Source of the DNA: Caldatribacterium sp964426875
Lineage (GTDB): Bacteria > Atribacterota > Atribacteria > Atribacterales > Caldatribacteriaceae
NCBI GenBank assembly: GCA_964426875.1
Contig: CAYRSB010000027.1
Coordinates: 1-20,996, forward strand
Direction of reading: 5' to 3'
Length of the DNA stretch: 20,996 nucleotides
Part shown: one piece after another, positions 6,456 to 14,973 of the stretch
Position numbering within the stretch: position 1 is the stretch's first letter
Layout of the letters: each line of letters starts with the position of its first letter
The notes under the pieces: generated by a model
Database searches by the model: none
What the model saw: the letters and a program-made list of their open reading frames with translations, nothing else
Told to the model about the DNA's origin: nothing
Made by a program: the position numbers and the translations under genes

Positions 6456-7493
6456 ATGGTGAGGAAGAAGCCTTCTTCAGTCACTATCCGGGATGTTGCC
6501 CGAGCTGCTGGTGTTTCGGTGGCCACCGTGAGTCGTTACCTCAATCGCAGTGGTCCAGTTTCTCCACGAGTGGCGCAAAAATTGGCCCGAGTCATAGCAG
6601 AGCTCAACTATATGCCTCATGCTGGTGCCCGCCATCTGGCCAGTCACAGGACGAGAGCCGTAGGCTTTCTTTCCCAAAATATATTGGGTGATTTTTTTAT
6701 TCCGCTTCTGCGGGGTATTGAGTCGGTCATCGGACGACGCGGGTATACTCTCCTTGTGGCAAGCCGCCAGACTCTCCTCGATGGAGTTATTGGGGGCAAT
6801 GAAGCGGTGCCTCCCCTTGGTCCCCACAATGCTGACGGCTTAATTGCATTTGCCGATAGTCTGAGCGATGAGGAGCTTCATCGTCTATACCAGAGGAGAT
6901 TCCCGGTTGTGTTGATCCACCGTACTCCCCCTGATGGCCTCCCCTTTCCGGTGGTGACCATTGAGAATAAGGCGGCCACCAGGGCGCTCATCGACCACCT
7001 CATCGAAGTTCACGGGAGGAAGCAAATAGTCTTTTTACGCGGTCCCGCCAATCAGGAAGACTCTTACTGGCGTGAGGAAGGGTACAAGGCATCGCTTCAG
7101 GCCCATGGTATTGAATACGACCCGGCTCTGGTCCTTACCGGGGGCTTTGAGCGCGGGATGGCGTATGAAGCGATGAAGAGTCTGTGTACCTTCCGCCTTG
7201 ACTTCGATGCAGTTTTTGCCGGCAACGACGATGCGGCGATTGGGGTGATGGAGGCCCTGCGTGAGAGAGACATCAGGATTCCTGAGAGGGTAGCCGTGGT
7301 GGGTTTCGACGATCAGTGGGTTTCGTCTTTTCTCGACCCTCCCCTCACGACGGTTGCTGCTCCGACTGAGGATGTAGGACGTATTGCTGCGCAGAGACTC
7401 TGTGACTGGTTGGATGGGATCCCGGTGGCGGAACTTGCGACCTTGTTGCCCACCAGGGTCGTCATTCGCCGTTCGTGTGGTTGTAACGGTTGA
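6456..7493 (+). CDS. LacI-family transcriptional regulator
   Basis: The 345 residues carry an N-terminal helix-turn-helix (VTIRDVARAAGVSVATVSRYLN, residues 9-30) and a hinge-helix region (LNYMPHAGARHLASHRT). A periplasmic-binding-protein-like sensor domain follows from about residue 66 (RAVGFLSQNI, DGLIAFAD, VFAGNDDAAIGVMEAL, VAVVGFDDQWVSS). It ends RRSCGC, common in this family. The ligand is presumably a sugar. The ATG at 6456 directly abuts AAGGAG. The GTG at 6459 is another possible start, two codons shorter in effect by one residue, and does not change the protein meaningfully. A palindromic operator overlaps its promoter. Located between GH1 and an importer operon, it probably controls both the importer and itself. 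Confidence 0.94.
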   Translation: MVRKKPSSVTIRDVARAAGVSVATVSRYLNRSGPVSPRVAQKLARVIAELNYMPHAGARHLASHRTRAVGFLSQNILGDFFIPLLRGIESVIGRRGYTLLVASRQTLLDGVIGGNEAVPPLGPHNADGLIAFADSLSDEELHRLYQRRFPVVLIHRTPPDGLPFPVVTIENKAATRALIDHLIEVHGRKQIVFLRGPANQEDSYWREEGYKASLQAHGIEYDPALVLTGGFERGMAYEAMKSLCTFRLDFDAVFAGNDDAAIGVMEALRERDIRIPERVAVVGFDDQWVSSFLDPPLTTVAAPTEDVGRIAAQRLCDWLDGIPVAELATLLPTRVVIRRSCGCNG

Positions 7494-7619
7494 AGAGGGG
7501 GAGTGATTGAAGTCTGTACTTTTGGGGTTTCACGCAAAGGGGGTGGGGGGAAAGTCGGACAGGAGGAGCAGTTTCTTTCGAGTATTGTGCAAAACCCTGA
7601 TTGAAGGAGGAGAGAAAAG

Positions 7620-9320
7620 ATGAGGAAGTCGGTAGTAATTTTGGGTGTTGTGTTGGTTCTCTTTGGGTTGGTGATTCTGACGGGGGGTGCACAGGAACTC
7701 ACCTTTGAACGAAGCGAGACCTTCTACATGAGCGGAGCAGCATGGGGTCCGCCATCCACATGGAATCCCTTCATGCCCTGGTTGCATGCCAACACCACGG
7801 GTACGATCGGATTCGTGTATGAAACACTCTTCCTCTATAACCCTCTTACCAATGAGTTCATCCCCTGGTTGGCCGAAAGCGGTAAGTGGCTCGATGCCGA
7901 AACTTATGAGGTAACGCTGCGAAAGGGGATAAAGTGGACTGACGGCAATCCTATGACGTCGGCGGACGTGGTCTTCACCTTTGAGTTGGGGAAGCGGTAT
8001 CCCGCACTGTGGTTCAGCACTGTATGGAACTATCTCACAAGTGCTACTGCCCTCGATGAGTACCGTATCGAATTCAAATTCAGCAATCCTCTTTACCAGG
8101 ACTGGGATAACCTTCTCTACAATCTCCCGGTAGTTCCAAAACACATTTGGGAGGGAAAGACTGAGGAAGAAATCACTACCGGGGCCAACCCCAATCCGGT
8201 AGGCTCTGGGCCATACCTCTACGAATCCCATAGTGAGGACCGCAACGTGTGGATACGGAATGACAACTGGTGGGGCAAGGAGATTCTGGGACTGTCTTTC
8301 GCCCCCAAGCGCATTGTTGATATCCGGGTGGCCAGTAACAACATCGCCCTGGGTATGGTGATCAAGGGAGAGCTCGATCTCAGCAACAACTTCCTCCCCG
8401 GTGTGGGAGAACTGGTGAAGCGGGGGTACATCAAGACTTACCTTGCCGACGAACCATACATGCTTTCTGCAAACACTGCGGTTCTGGTTTTAAACACCAC
8501 CAAAAAACCCATGGACGATCCCGCCTTCCGGAAGGCCTTGGCATATGCTATTGACGTTGATGAAATCGTACGGGTTGCCTTCTCTAACCTCGTCATTCCT
8601 GCGAATCCCACCGGGTTGCTTCCCCACCTGGAGAAGTTTGTGGACCGTGGTGTAGTGCAGAGGCTCGGTTTCAAGTACGACCCCGAAGTGGCCCGCAAGA
8701 TTCTTGCCGATGCCGGGTACAAAGATGTGGATGGAGATGGTTTCGTCGAGGCACCGGACGGTTCCAAAATCGAGCTTAAAGTCACCTGCCCCTTTGGATG
8801 GACAGACTGGATGGAGGCCATCAAGATCATCGCCAAGAGTGCCCAGGGTACGGGGATCAACCTCAAGGATGAAACTCCCGACTACGGTGCCTGGAACACT
8901 GCTTTGGTTTCCGGCACTTTCGACACCACTCTGAACAACTGGGCCCAGATAAGTAACACTCCCTGGACTGCGTACAACGTCTGGTTCAATCACCCTATCC
9001 GGGACGTCATGGGCAGCGGCAACTTTGGTCGCTACAACAATCAGAAAATGTTCGATTTGGTCGATAAACTGGCCATGACTCCTACTTCAGACATAGAAGG
9101 TATGAAGGCGGTTTGCTCTCAGATTCAGGAGCTCATGCTCACCGAGATGCCGATCATTCCGCTCTGGTACAACGGTCTTTGGGCTCAGTACAACGATGCG
9201 GTTTGGACCAACTGGCCCAGTGCGACAGAGGGTGCTCCCAAGACGTTGCCCTGCTCCTGGGGTGGATACTGGCAAATGGGCGGTATCCTGACTTTAGCCA
9301 ATCTGAGACCAGCAAAGTAG
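7620..9320 (+). CDS. ABC importer substrate-binding protein, peptide/oligosaccharide type (SBP_bac_5)
   Basis: This 566-residue extracytoplasmic binding protein starts with a signal peptide (MRKSVVILGVVLVLFGLVILTGGAQ); cleavage near residues 24-25 is likely and there is no lipobox Cys. The mature protein shows DppA/OppA-family landmarks: LFLYNPLTNEFIPWLAES, YEVTLRKGIKWTDGNPMTSADVVFTFE, GSGPYLYE, DDPAFRKALAYAIDVDEIV, and AGYKDVDGDGFVEAPDG. The opening TFYMSGAAWGPPSTWNPF resembles the Thermotoga members of this family that bind beta-linked oligosaccharides such as cellobiose rather than peptides. That resemblance is recalled, not searched. AAGGAGGAGAG precedes the ATG. The upstream gap 7494-7619 shows no clear promoter. 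The gene heads a complete importer operon downstream of a GH1 enzyme and a LacI regulator, which favours a sugar substrate. Confidence 0.92.
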   Translation: MRKSVVILGVVLVLFGLVILTGGAQELTFERSETFYMSGAAWGPPSTWNPFMPWLHANTTGTIGFVYETLFLYNPLTNEFIPWLAESGKWLDAETYEVTLRKGIKWTDGNPMTSADVVFTFELGKRYPALWFSTVWNYLTSATALDEYRIEFKFSNPLYQDWDNLLYNLPVVPKHIWEGKTEEEITTGANPNPVGSGPYLYESHSEDRNVWIRNDNWWGKEILGLSFAPKRIVDIRVASNNIALGMVIKGELDLSNNFLPGVGELVKRGYIKTYLADEPYMLSANTAVLVLNTTKKPMDDPAFRKALAYAIDVDEIVRVAFSNLVIPANPTGLLPHLEKFVDRGVVQRLGFKYDPEVARKILADAGYKDVDGDGFVEAPDGSKIELKVTCPFGWTDWMEAIKIIAKSAQGTGINLKDETPDYGAWNTALVSGTFDTTLNNWAQISNTPWTAYNVWFNHPIRDVMGSGNFGRYNNQKMFDLVDKLAMTPTSDIEGMKAVCSQIQELMLTEMPIIPLWYNGLWAQYNDAVWTNWPSATEGAPKTLPCSWGGYWQMGGILTLANLRPAK

Positions 9321-9331
9321 GTCTGGTCTGA

Positions 9332-9362
9332 GAAAGAGTAGGCACACACCTCCTGCTCTTTC
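9332..9362 (+). other. stem-loop after the binding-protein gene
   Basis: GAAAGAGTAGG (9332-9342) pairs with CCTGCTCTTTC (9352-9362), an 11-bp stem with one T.G wobble and a nine-base loop. There is no T-run. Such structures often protect the abundant upstream binding-protein mRNA or lower expression of the permease genes, so this is more likely a processing or stability element than a full terminator. Confidence 0.6.
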
Positions 9363-9409
9363 CAGGAAGCCGGGGAGGGCAGGGGGTGTTCCACCCGGAG
9401 GATGGCAAA

Positions 9410-10402
9410 GTGGGCAAGTACCTTCGCCGGAAAATCATAATCTATCTTCTGACTTTCTTTGTTGCGGTAACCATCGACTGGTTGATTCCCCGTTTCATGC
9501 CCGGTAACCCGGTTCAGAATATGTTGGCAAGGGCCTGGATGAGGGCCGAGGCCGTTGAGATACTTCGGGGTTATTACCTCAAGGCTTTTGGGTTGGATGT
9601 TCCTCTCTGGCGCCAGTACCTCAATTTTTGGATAGCCTTGTTCCATGGAGATCTGGGCATCAGTGTATACCTTTTCCCCAAGCCCGTACTCCGGGTAATC
9701 ATGAATGCCGTGCCCTATGATATTTTCCTTCTTGTTCCAGCGATACTCCTGAGCTGGATTGCGGGGAATAAGTTTGGAGCCTTTGCGGCTCGAAGGAGGT
9801 GGCTTGATAACACTCTCCTGCCCATGGGGTATATCCTCACCGCAACCCCTTATATGTGGCTTGGGATCCTCATGGCCTGGTTTTTCGGCGTGGTTTTGGG
9901 CATTTTCCCCATCGCCGGTGCCTATAGTTACGACCTGGTTCCCCATTTCTCGTTGCGCTTTGTGGGCAACCTCCTTAAACACTGGATTTTGCCCTTTGGC
10001 TCCCTCTTTCTTGTTATGTTCGGGGGATGGGCCATCGGGATGCGCAACCTGGTCATCTATGAGCTTGAGGCGGATTACTCAAGGTTTCTTGAGTCGCTGG
10101 GTGTTTCAAGGAGCCTGATACAGCGCTATGCCTTTCGTAACGCCCTTCTTCCTCAACTCACCGGCTTAGCGCTGCAACTTGGGGTCATTGTGGCGGGTGC
10201 ATTGGTGACTGAGGTTGTTTTTTCGTATCCCGGCATTGGTTACCTTCTCCTTTGTGCCATTCAGAATCAGGATTACTTTCTCATTCAAGGATGCTTCCTT
10301 TTCATCATTATCGGCGTGCTTTTGGCCAACTTTATCATCGATATTGTGTATCTCCTTGTCGACCCCCGGACGAGGATGGGTATGGTTGGTGAGGCCGCGT
10401 GA
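9410..10402 (+). CDS. ABC importer permease, DppB/OppB type
   Basis: One half of the membrane channel that accepts substrate from the binding protein. About 330 residues with six predicted membrane helices. It has an N-terminal helix (KYLRRKIIIYLLTFFVAVTIDWLIPRFMPGNP), the OppB-like GLDVPLWRQYLNFWIALFHGDLGIS, and the ATPase-coupling EAA loop (YELEADYSRFLESLGVSRSLIQRYAFRNALLP). The end is typical: DIVYLLVDPRTR. The frame opens at GTG 9386, but GTG 9410 is preferred because GGAGGAT lies about eight bases before it and MGKYLRRK matches family N-termini. Its stop overlaps the start of the next permease (GTGA), so the two are probably translated together. Confidence 0.93.
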   Translation: MGKYLRRKIIIYLLTFFVAVTIDWLIPRFMPGNPVQNMLARAWMRAEAVEILRGYYLKAFGLDVPLWRQYLNFWIALFHGDLGISVYLFPKPVLRVIMNAVPYDIFLLVPAILLSWIAGNKFGAFAARRRWLDNTLLPMGYILTATPYMWLGILMAWFFGVVLGIFPIAGAYSYDLVPHFSLRFVGNLLKHWILPFGSLFLVMFGGWAIGMRNLVIYELEADYSRFLESLGVSRSLIQRYAFRNALLPQLTGLALQLGVIVAGALVTEVVFSYPGIGYLLLCAIQNQDYFLIQGCFLFIIIGVLLANFIIDIVYLLVDPRTRMGMVGEAA

Positions 10403-11262
10403 AGGGCCGGTGGAAAGAGAGACACGAACTCCTCTACTTTGCTTTTCGGAACAGGAAGCTTCAGATAGGATTGGCGGTGGTGCTTTTCTTTCTTGGGTTG
10501 GCTTTGGTAGGGCCGATGTTTACCCGTTTTTCTCCCTTCGATTATGTGAATCCGAGGGGTTCTGAGCCACCATCATCACAGTACTGGTTTGGAACTACGT
10601 TCTTCGGGCAGGACGTTTTCACCCAGTTTGTGTACGGACTCCGTGCCACCTTCTTGGTGGGGGTACTGGGAGGAGGCCTGGGTACCCTTGTGGGAATGGT
10701 GATTGGTTTTGCCGCCGGATACCGGGGAGGCCTCGTCGACGAAGTGCTGAACATGTTCACCAATATCGTTCTTGTTATCCCCACTCTGGCGGTACTCCTC
10801 ATTATTGCAGCCTACCTTGAGGTGAGGAGCGTATTTGCCGAGTGCCTCTTTATTGGTTTGACTGCCTGGCCCTGGGCTGCACGAGCCATTCGTGCTCAAA
10901 CACTCTCCCTGCGTGCCCGGGAATTTGTGGACCTGGCCAGAATCAGTGGAATGAAGCCAACGAAGATCGTCTTTACCGAAATCGCTCCGAACATGATGTC
11001 GTACCTTGTCATGGTCTTCATTCTCCAGTTTGGGGGCGCCATTCTCACCGCTGCTACGCTCGACTTCATCGGCCTTGGACCCACAAATGCCATTTCTCTT
11101 GGTCTGATGATGCAGTATGCGGTTCTGTGGGGTGCGCTGATGCTGGGCATCTGGTGGTGGTTTGTGCCCCCCGGCCTGGCCATAACTGCCATAGTTGGTG
11201 CCCTCTATATCACGAATGTGGGCTTGGACGAAGTCTTCAATCCCAGGCTGAGGGAGATGTGA
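10399..11262 (+). CDS. ABC importer permease, DppC/OppC type
   Basis: The second channel subunit, 287 residues. The N-terminal OppC part includes one helix (LQIGLAVVLFFLGLALVGPMF) and an extracytoplasmic loop, YWFGTTFFGQDVFTQFVYGLR, corresponding to the usual GTD..GRD motif. Core helices follow with the EAA loop (AREFVDLARISGMKPTKIVFTEIAPN) and a DEVFNPRLRE ending close to the standard D..DPRLR. It begins with GTG overlapping the dppB-like stop by four bases and ends one base before the next gene. The heterodimeric permease pair is characteristic of the peptide/nickel/oligosaccharide importer class. Confidence 0.93.
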   Translation: MKGRWKERHELLYFAFRNRKLQIGLAVVLFFLGLALVGPMFTRFSPFDYVNPRGSEPPSSQYWFGTTFFGQDVFTQFVYGLRATFLVGVLGGGLGTLVGMVIGFAAGYRGGLVDEVLNMFTNIVLVIPTLAVLLIIAAYLEVRSVFAECLFIGLTAWPWAARAIRAQTLSLRAREFVDLARISGMKPTKIVFTEIAPNMMSYLVMVFILQFGGAILTAATLDFIGLGPTNAISLGLMMQYAVLWGALMLGIWWWFVPPGLAITAIVGALYITNVGLDEVFNPRLREM

Positions 11263-11263
11263 C

Positions 11264-12235
11264 GTGGTAATCTTGCGGGTCGAAGACCTTACCGTCTACT
11301 ATCGGACCATTCGGGGAGATGTCCGAGCCCTTGAGAACGTTACCTTTACCCTCCGGCGGGGGGAAATCATGGGGGTTGCCGGCGAGAGTGGCTGTGGCAA
11401 GAGTACCCTGGCCCAGAGTTTGGTCGCCTTCCGGCCACCTATGCGCCTCGTCTCCGGTCGGGTTGTGCTTGATGGGGTGGTCTTGCCTATTGACGACCGG
11501 GAAGCCATGAGCGCTTTCCGCATGACAAAGATTGCCCTCATTCCTCAATATGCCATGAATGCACTGAATCCAACCCGAAAGATCGGAACGCTGATATGGG
11601 ACATCCTCCGGTCAAAGAGGGTTGAGCATCAAGTCACCCCGGAAGAGGTTCGAAGGAGGCTTGATTTTGTTCGTCTTTCGCCGGAAGTGTTGCATATGTA
11701 TCCCTTTGAGCTTTCCGGGGGAATGAGACAGCGTCTGGTGATGGTCCTTGCCACACTCCTGAACCCTCTGCTTCTTATGGCGGATGAGATCACCTCTGCA
11801 CTGGATGTGGCGATGCAGAAAGCCGTGGCCGAGATGCTTTTGGGTTTTCGTGACCATGGTCTTGTGGGGAGCATCATCGTCATCACCCATGACATATCGA
11901 TTCTCTACCAGGTTGCCGACAGCATACTGGTCATGTACGCCGGGCAGCTTGCCGAAAGGGCACCTACGGAAGTCATCATCCGTTCGCCTTGCCATCCCTA
12001 TACGAGAATGCTGATCTCCACGCTTCCTGAAATCGGAGTGAGGTACACCGAGAGGAGACTCTCGAGTATCCCCGGTACCCCGCCCCTGTTGCTCAATCCC
12101 CCACCGGGATGCCGGTTTCGAGAGCGGTGTCCGGTAGCCTTCAAGAGGTGTATCGACGTGCCTCCTTTTGTAGAGGTCGAGGGAAATCACTGGGTGGCCT
12201 GCTGGAGGGAATATGGAGTTGCTGCTTCTCTTTGA
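11264..12235 (+). CDS. ABC importer ATPase, DppD/OppD type
   Basis: This 323-residue nucleotide-binding subunit couples ATP hydrolysis to import. Visible motifs are Walker A GESGCGKST (40-48), Q-loop Q95 in ALIPQYAMNALNP, signature LSGGMRQR (150-157), Walker B LLLMADE (Glu175) and the H-loop ITHD (His209). After the core comes the oligopeptide-type C-terminal extension (HPYTRMLISTLP, then GCRFRERCP, RC, HWVACW); its Cys spacing resembles the iron-sulfur-type motif of this subfamily. The residue after the Walker B Glu is Ile, not the usual Pro. It starts with GTG one base after the preceding stop and overlaps the next ATPase gene by 23 bp. Confidence 0.95.
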   Translation: MVILRVEDLTVYYRTIRGDVRALENVTFTLRRGEIMGVAGESGCGKSTLAQSLVAFRPPMRLVSGRVVLDGVVLPIDDREAMSAFRMTKIALIPQYAMNALNPTRKIGTLIWDILRSKRVEHQVTPEEVRRRLDFVRLSPEVLHMYPFELSGGMRQRLVMVLATLLNPLLLMADEITSALDVAMQKAVAEMLLGFRDHGLVGSIIVITHDISILYQVADSILVMYAGQLAERAPTEVIIRSPCHPYTRMLISTLPEIGVRYTERRLSSIPGTPPLLLNPPPGCRFRERCPVAFKRCIDVPPFVEVEGNHWVACWREYGVAASL

Positions 12236-13166
12236 CAGGGTCTCGAAGACGTATCGGGTAGGGCTTTTGGGGAGAAAAGCGATTCGCGCAGTGCAGGACG
12301 TGAGCTTTGAAATCCATTCCGGAGAAGTTGTGTCCCTTGTCGGTGAGAGTGGAAGCGGCAAAACGACCATCGGGAAGATGATTTTGCGCCTTGTCCCTGT
12401 TACATCGGGGAAGATTTTTTTTAAAGGTGTGGACATTGCCACTTTACAGGGGGAAGCCCTTAAGGGATACTACCAGAAGGTTCAGGGGGTTTTTCAGGAC
12501 CCTTACAGTTCCTGTAACCCCATTTTCAAGGCTGACAGAATCTTTTGGATCATCCGGGATGAGTTTTTCCCCAAGGTGAGTACGATAGAATGGGCGAGAA
12601 AGGTGAATAAGACTTTGGAGGCTGTAGGTCTCAATCCAGAACACGTCCTGAACAAGTTTCCTCACCAGCTCAGTGGGGGGCAGCTCCAGCGGTTCCTCAT
12701 TGCTCGGGCCCTCCTTCTGAACATTGAGCTTCTGGTGGCGGATGAGATCATCAGCATGCTTGATGCCTCGACCCGTGTTGACGTGTTGAATCTACTGGCC
12801 GGGCTCAAGACGCGGGGATTGTCACTTTTGTTCATCACCCACGACCTCTCTTTGGGTTACTATATCAGCGATTGGTCGGTGATCCTTTACGGCGGGCGTG
12901 TTGTGGAGTGGGGCACCACGGAGCGAGTGTATCACCACCCCCTTCATCCTTATACGAAGATGCTCATGAACTCGGTACCACGCTTGGACAAAAAGTGGGA
13001 GAAGGGAACAGAGGTCCACAGTATAGACCATGGGGGTTGGGGTGGGGGGTGCGTATACTACACGAGGTGTCCGGTTTCGGAGAAGAGCACATCCTGTGCT
13101 TGTGAGGAACAAACCCTGATGGAAGTAGAGCAAGGCCACTTTGTGGCATGCACCCAGTGGCGGTGA
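12213..13166 (+). CDS. ABC importer ATPase, DppF/OppF type
   Basis: The partner ATPase, 317 residues, with Walker A GESGSGKTT (44-52), Q-loop Q95 in VFQDPYSSCNP, signature LSGGQLQR (153-160), Walker B LLVADE (Glu178), D-loop SMLD and H-loop His210 in FITHD. The C-terminal extension contains HPYTKMLMNSVP and CVYYTRCPVSE, then HFVACT. As in its partner, the residue after the catalytic Glu is Ile rather than Pro. The ATG at 12213 lies inside the previous gene and is preceded by GGAGGGA, which supports coupled translation. This is the last importer gene; a transporter of another type follows. Confidence 0.95.
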   Translation: MELLLLFDRVSKTYRVGLLGRKAIRAVQDVSFEIHSGEVVSLVGESGSGKTTIGKMILRLVPVTSGKIFFKGVDIATLQGEALKGYYQKVQGVFQDPYSSCNPIFKADRIFWIIRDEFFPKVSTIEWARKVNKTLEAVGLNPEHVLNKFPHQLSGGQLQRFLIARALLLNIELLVADEIISMLDASTRVDVLNLLAGLKTRGLSLLFITHDLSLGYYISDWSVILYGGRVVEWGTTERVYHHPLHPYTKMLMNSVPRLDKKWEKGTEVHSIDHGGWGGGCVYYTRCPVSEKSTSCACEEQTLMEVEQGHFVACTQWR

Positions 13167-13312
13167 GTGTTTGGGACCAAAAGCGGTGGTCAAAGCATAA
13201 TTCTTTCTCTCTGAGGGCTGTTGCTTTGCGCAGACTGTTCAGAGATTTGCAGAAAGACGGCACTGATTCAACAGGCTCTGAGGTAGTGGTGGAAGTCCCT
13301 CGAGGGGAAAAC

Positions 13313-14197
13313 TTGAAAGTCTACCTTTCCCTCTCTCTTGTTTCTCTCATCTGGGGCCTGAATTTTCCCATCATGCGCCTTGGAGTTCTGGCGCTGGGTC
13401 CTCTCGTTTTCCCCTTCTTTCGCTTTCTCTTCAGTGTGCCCCTCTTTTTCCTGGTTCTATGGGTGCAGGAGAAATCGGTAAAGATTGCTCTTCGGGATGT
13501 GCCACTCTTCCTTTTTCTGGGATTCATAGGCTTTGGGCTGTACCAGCCTCTCTGGAGCTTTGGTCTCAAGCTGAGCTTAGCCTCTCATTCTGCCCTTCTC
13601 CTCTCCTTGAGCCCGGTTATCGTGGCTACCATTGTCTTTCTGAGGAAAGAGGAAGGATTCCGGGGGGTGAATCTCCTGGGGGTTCTCTTCGGGTTTTTGG
13701 GCGTGGTTCTTCTTGCGTATCCCCGTGACGGGACTTCTTCCATAGGGCGCAGTATGCTTTTGGGCGATCTTGCAACCCTTGGGGCAGCCTTCCTCTGGGG
13801 ACTTTACTGTTACCTGGGGAAATTCATCCTTTCCCGTTATTCTCCCCTCAAAAGCAGCACCTGGAGTATGTTCTTTGGGGTGACTACCATGTTTCCCCTC
13901 TGTTTTCGGGATGTTCTGCAAGTTCCTTCCAGGAATTTCTCGCCCGTCCTCTTTTTCGTCTTCCTCTATGGAACGTTTCTCTCTTCCCTTGTGGCCTACG
14001 TTTTCTGGATGCAGGGGATACAGAGAATCGGTGCCTCTCGTACCACGGCATTCCAGTATCTAACCCAGATTTTTGGTGTGCTTGGAGCCAGACTTCTTTT
14101 TCACGATCCCCTCGATTTACGCCTTTTTGGGAGTATGGCCTTCGTGAGTTTGGGGCTCCTTTTAGCTCAGTGGCGGCTTCGGGTAGAGGAGGTATAA
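13313..14197 (+). CDS. EamA/DMT-family membrane transporter
   Basis: About 294 residues with ten predicted membrane helices in two EamA repeats. The first starts VYLSLSLVSLIWGLNFPIMRLG. The second begins near LLGDLATLGAAFLWGLYCYLGK and contains VAYVFWMQGIQRIGASRTTAFQYL. These proteins move amino acids, metabolites or drugs; the substrate is unknown here. The frame is open back to 13148, but the upstream 55 codons are polar and unlike the family. A TTG at 13313, five bases after GAGGGG, is therefore preferred. The 146 bp between the ATPase stop and this start show no promoter that I can support. The 3' end overlaps the convergent YdcF-like gene by 36 bp. Confidence 0.88.
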   Translation: MKVYLSLSLVSLIWGLNFPIMRLGVLALGPLVFPFFRFLFSVPLFFLVLWVQEKSVKIALRDVPLFLFLGFIGFGLYQPLWSFGLKLSLASHSALLLSLSPVIVATIVFLRKEEGFRGVNLLGVLFGFLGVVLLAYPRDGTSSIGRSMLLGDLATLGAAFLWGLYCYLGKFILSRYSPLKSSTWSMFFGVTTMFPLCFRDVLQVPSRNFSPVLFFVFLYGTFLSSLVAYVFWMQGIQRIGASRTTAFQYLTQIFGVLGARLLFHDPLDLRLFGSMAFVSLGLLLAQWRLRVEEV

Positions 14198-14920
14198 GAG
14201 GTACCCTGCGAGTTCATGCCATATCTCACCCCAGGCACAGAGAACTTCTCCTCGGGGGAGGAATTTCTCCCAGAAAGACGCGGCCCCAAAGCTCACCAGG
14301 GGATGAGCTGAAATGAGAATGGGGTTACCCTCCGGATACCACCTTTTGAAGGCCAGGAAAGCCCGCTTGAGGTGCACCCCGGAAGTTACGAGGTAGAAGC
14401 TTTGCATCTCGTGCTTGCGGAGGATTTCGCTGGTATAGTAGGCATTTTCCCAGGTAGTACGGGAGTGGGTTTCAAGGAGGATGTCTTTTTCAAGAACACC
14501 CCAGGAACGCAAAACCTCTTCGGCTACCTCGGCCTCGGTACGCTCCTGTCTTTCGTGAATTTTTCCGCCGCTTACGATGATAGGAAGACGTGTCTCCTGG
14601 TAGAGGCAAAAAGCCCGGTAGACCCGGGAAAGGGAATAGGGGTTGAGGGAGAGTTTCAAAGTCGTAGGGTCCTCAGCAACTCCTCCCCCAAGGACCACGA
14701 TGGCCTGAGGCAGAGAGGGTGCGGTGGACGAAACTTGTTGGGGAAGGAAGCTGATGATCCAGCCCGAAGAGAAGAGGTAGAGGAGGAGGGCAGAGAGGAA
14801 ATATGCCCGGGCCGGCTTTCGCCGGAGCTTTTCCCCCACCCCTACAATGACACAGAACACAATGATGATGCCAGGGAAATCAAAGAGAGTGCCGACGATT
14901 TTCTGGAGGATGAACATCAT
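14162..14920 (-). CDS. DUF218/YdcF-like membrane protein
   Basis: About 252 residues. Two N-terminal membrane helices (residues about 5-23 and 36-57) precede an extracytoplasmic or cytoplasmic DUF218 domain. That domain has the family landmarks AIVVLGGG, YSLSRVYRAFCLYQ, LPIIVSGG, ERTEAEVAEEVLRSWGV, ILLETHSRTTWENA and YLVTSGVHLKRA. Characterised relatives (SanA, ElyC, YdcF) are linked to envelope integrity and peptidoglycan precursor metabolism; the reaction is not settled. The ATG at 14920 has GAGGGG five bases before it, and a GTG at 14926 is an alternative. It is convergent with the EamA gene and divergent from the dehydrogenase gene at 14974. Confidence 0.9.
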   Translation of the reverse strand: MMFILQKIVGTLFDFPGIIIVFCVIVGVGEKLRRKPARAYFLSALLLYLFSSGWIISFLPQQVSSTAPSLPQAIVVLGGGVAEDPTTLKLSLNPYSLSRVYRAFCLYQETRLPIIVSGGKIHERQERTEAEVAEEVLRSWGVLEKDILLETHSRTTWENAYYTSEILRKHEMQSFYLVTSGVHLKRAFLAFKRWYPEGNPILISAHPLVSFGAASFWEKFLPRGEVLCAWGEIWHELAGYLLYLLYPKPPLS

Positions 14921-14937
14921 TCCCACCCCTCTTGTGG

Positions 14938-14954
14938 TATCCTTACTAAGGATA
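14938..14954. promoter_or_regulatory. 17-bp perfect palindrome between divergent genes
   Basis: TATCCTTACTAAGGATA is an exact inverted repeat around a single central base (14946). It lies in the 53-bp gap between the YdcF-like gene and the hydroxyacid dehydrogenase gene. TATCCT on each strand could also act as a -10 box, but no matching -35 is seen on either side. It may be an operator for an unknown regulator. Confidence 0.45.
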
Positions 14955-14973
14955 TCAGAAAGAGGTGGTGTGT

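Noticed and set aside
7494..7619. Possible separate promoter or operator for the importer
   Set aside because: No -35/-10 pair with good spacing and no TGTAA-type palindrome was found; only the AAGGAGGAG ribosome binding site is clear.
9386..9409. Upstream GTG start for the first permease
   Set aside because: It adds eight residues not typical for the family; the GTG at 9410 has a better placed ribosome binding site.
13148..13312. N-terminal extension of the EamA transporter
   Set aside because: The 55 extra residues are polar, unlike the family, and overlap the end of the ATPase gene; a TTG with GAGGGG at 13313 fits better.
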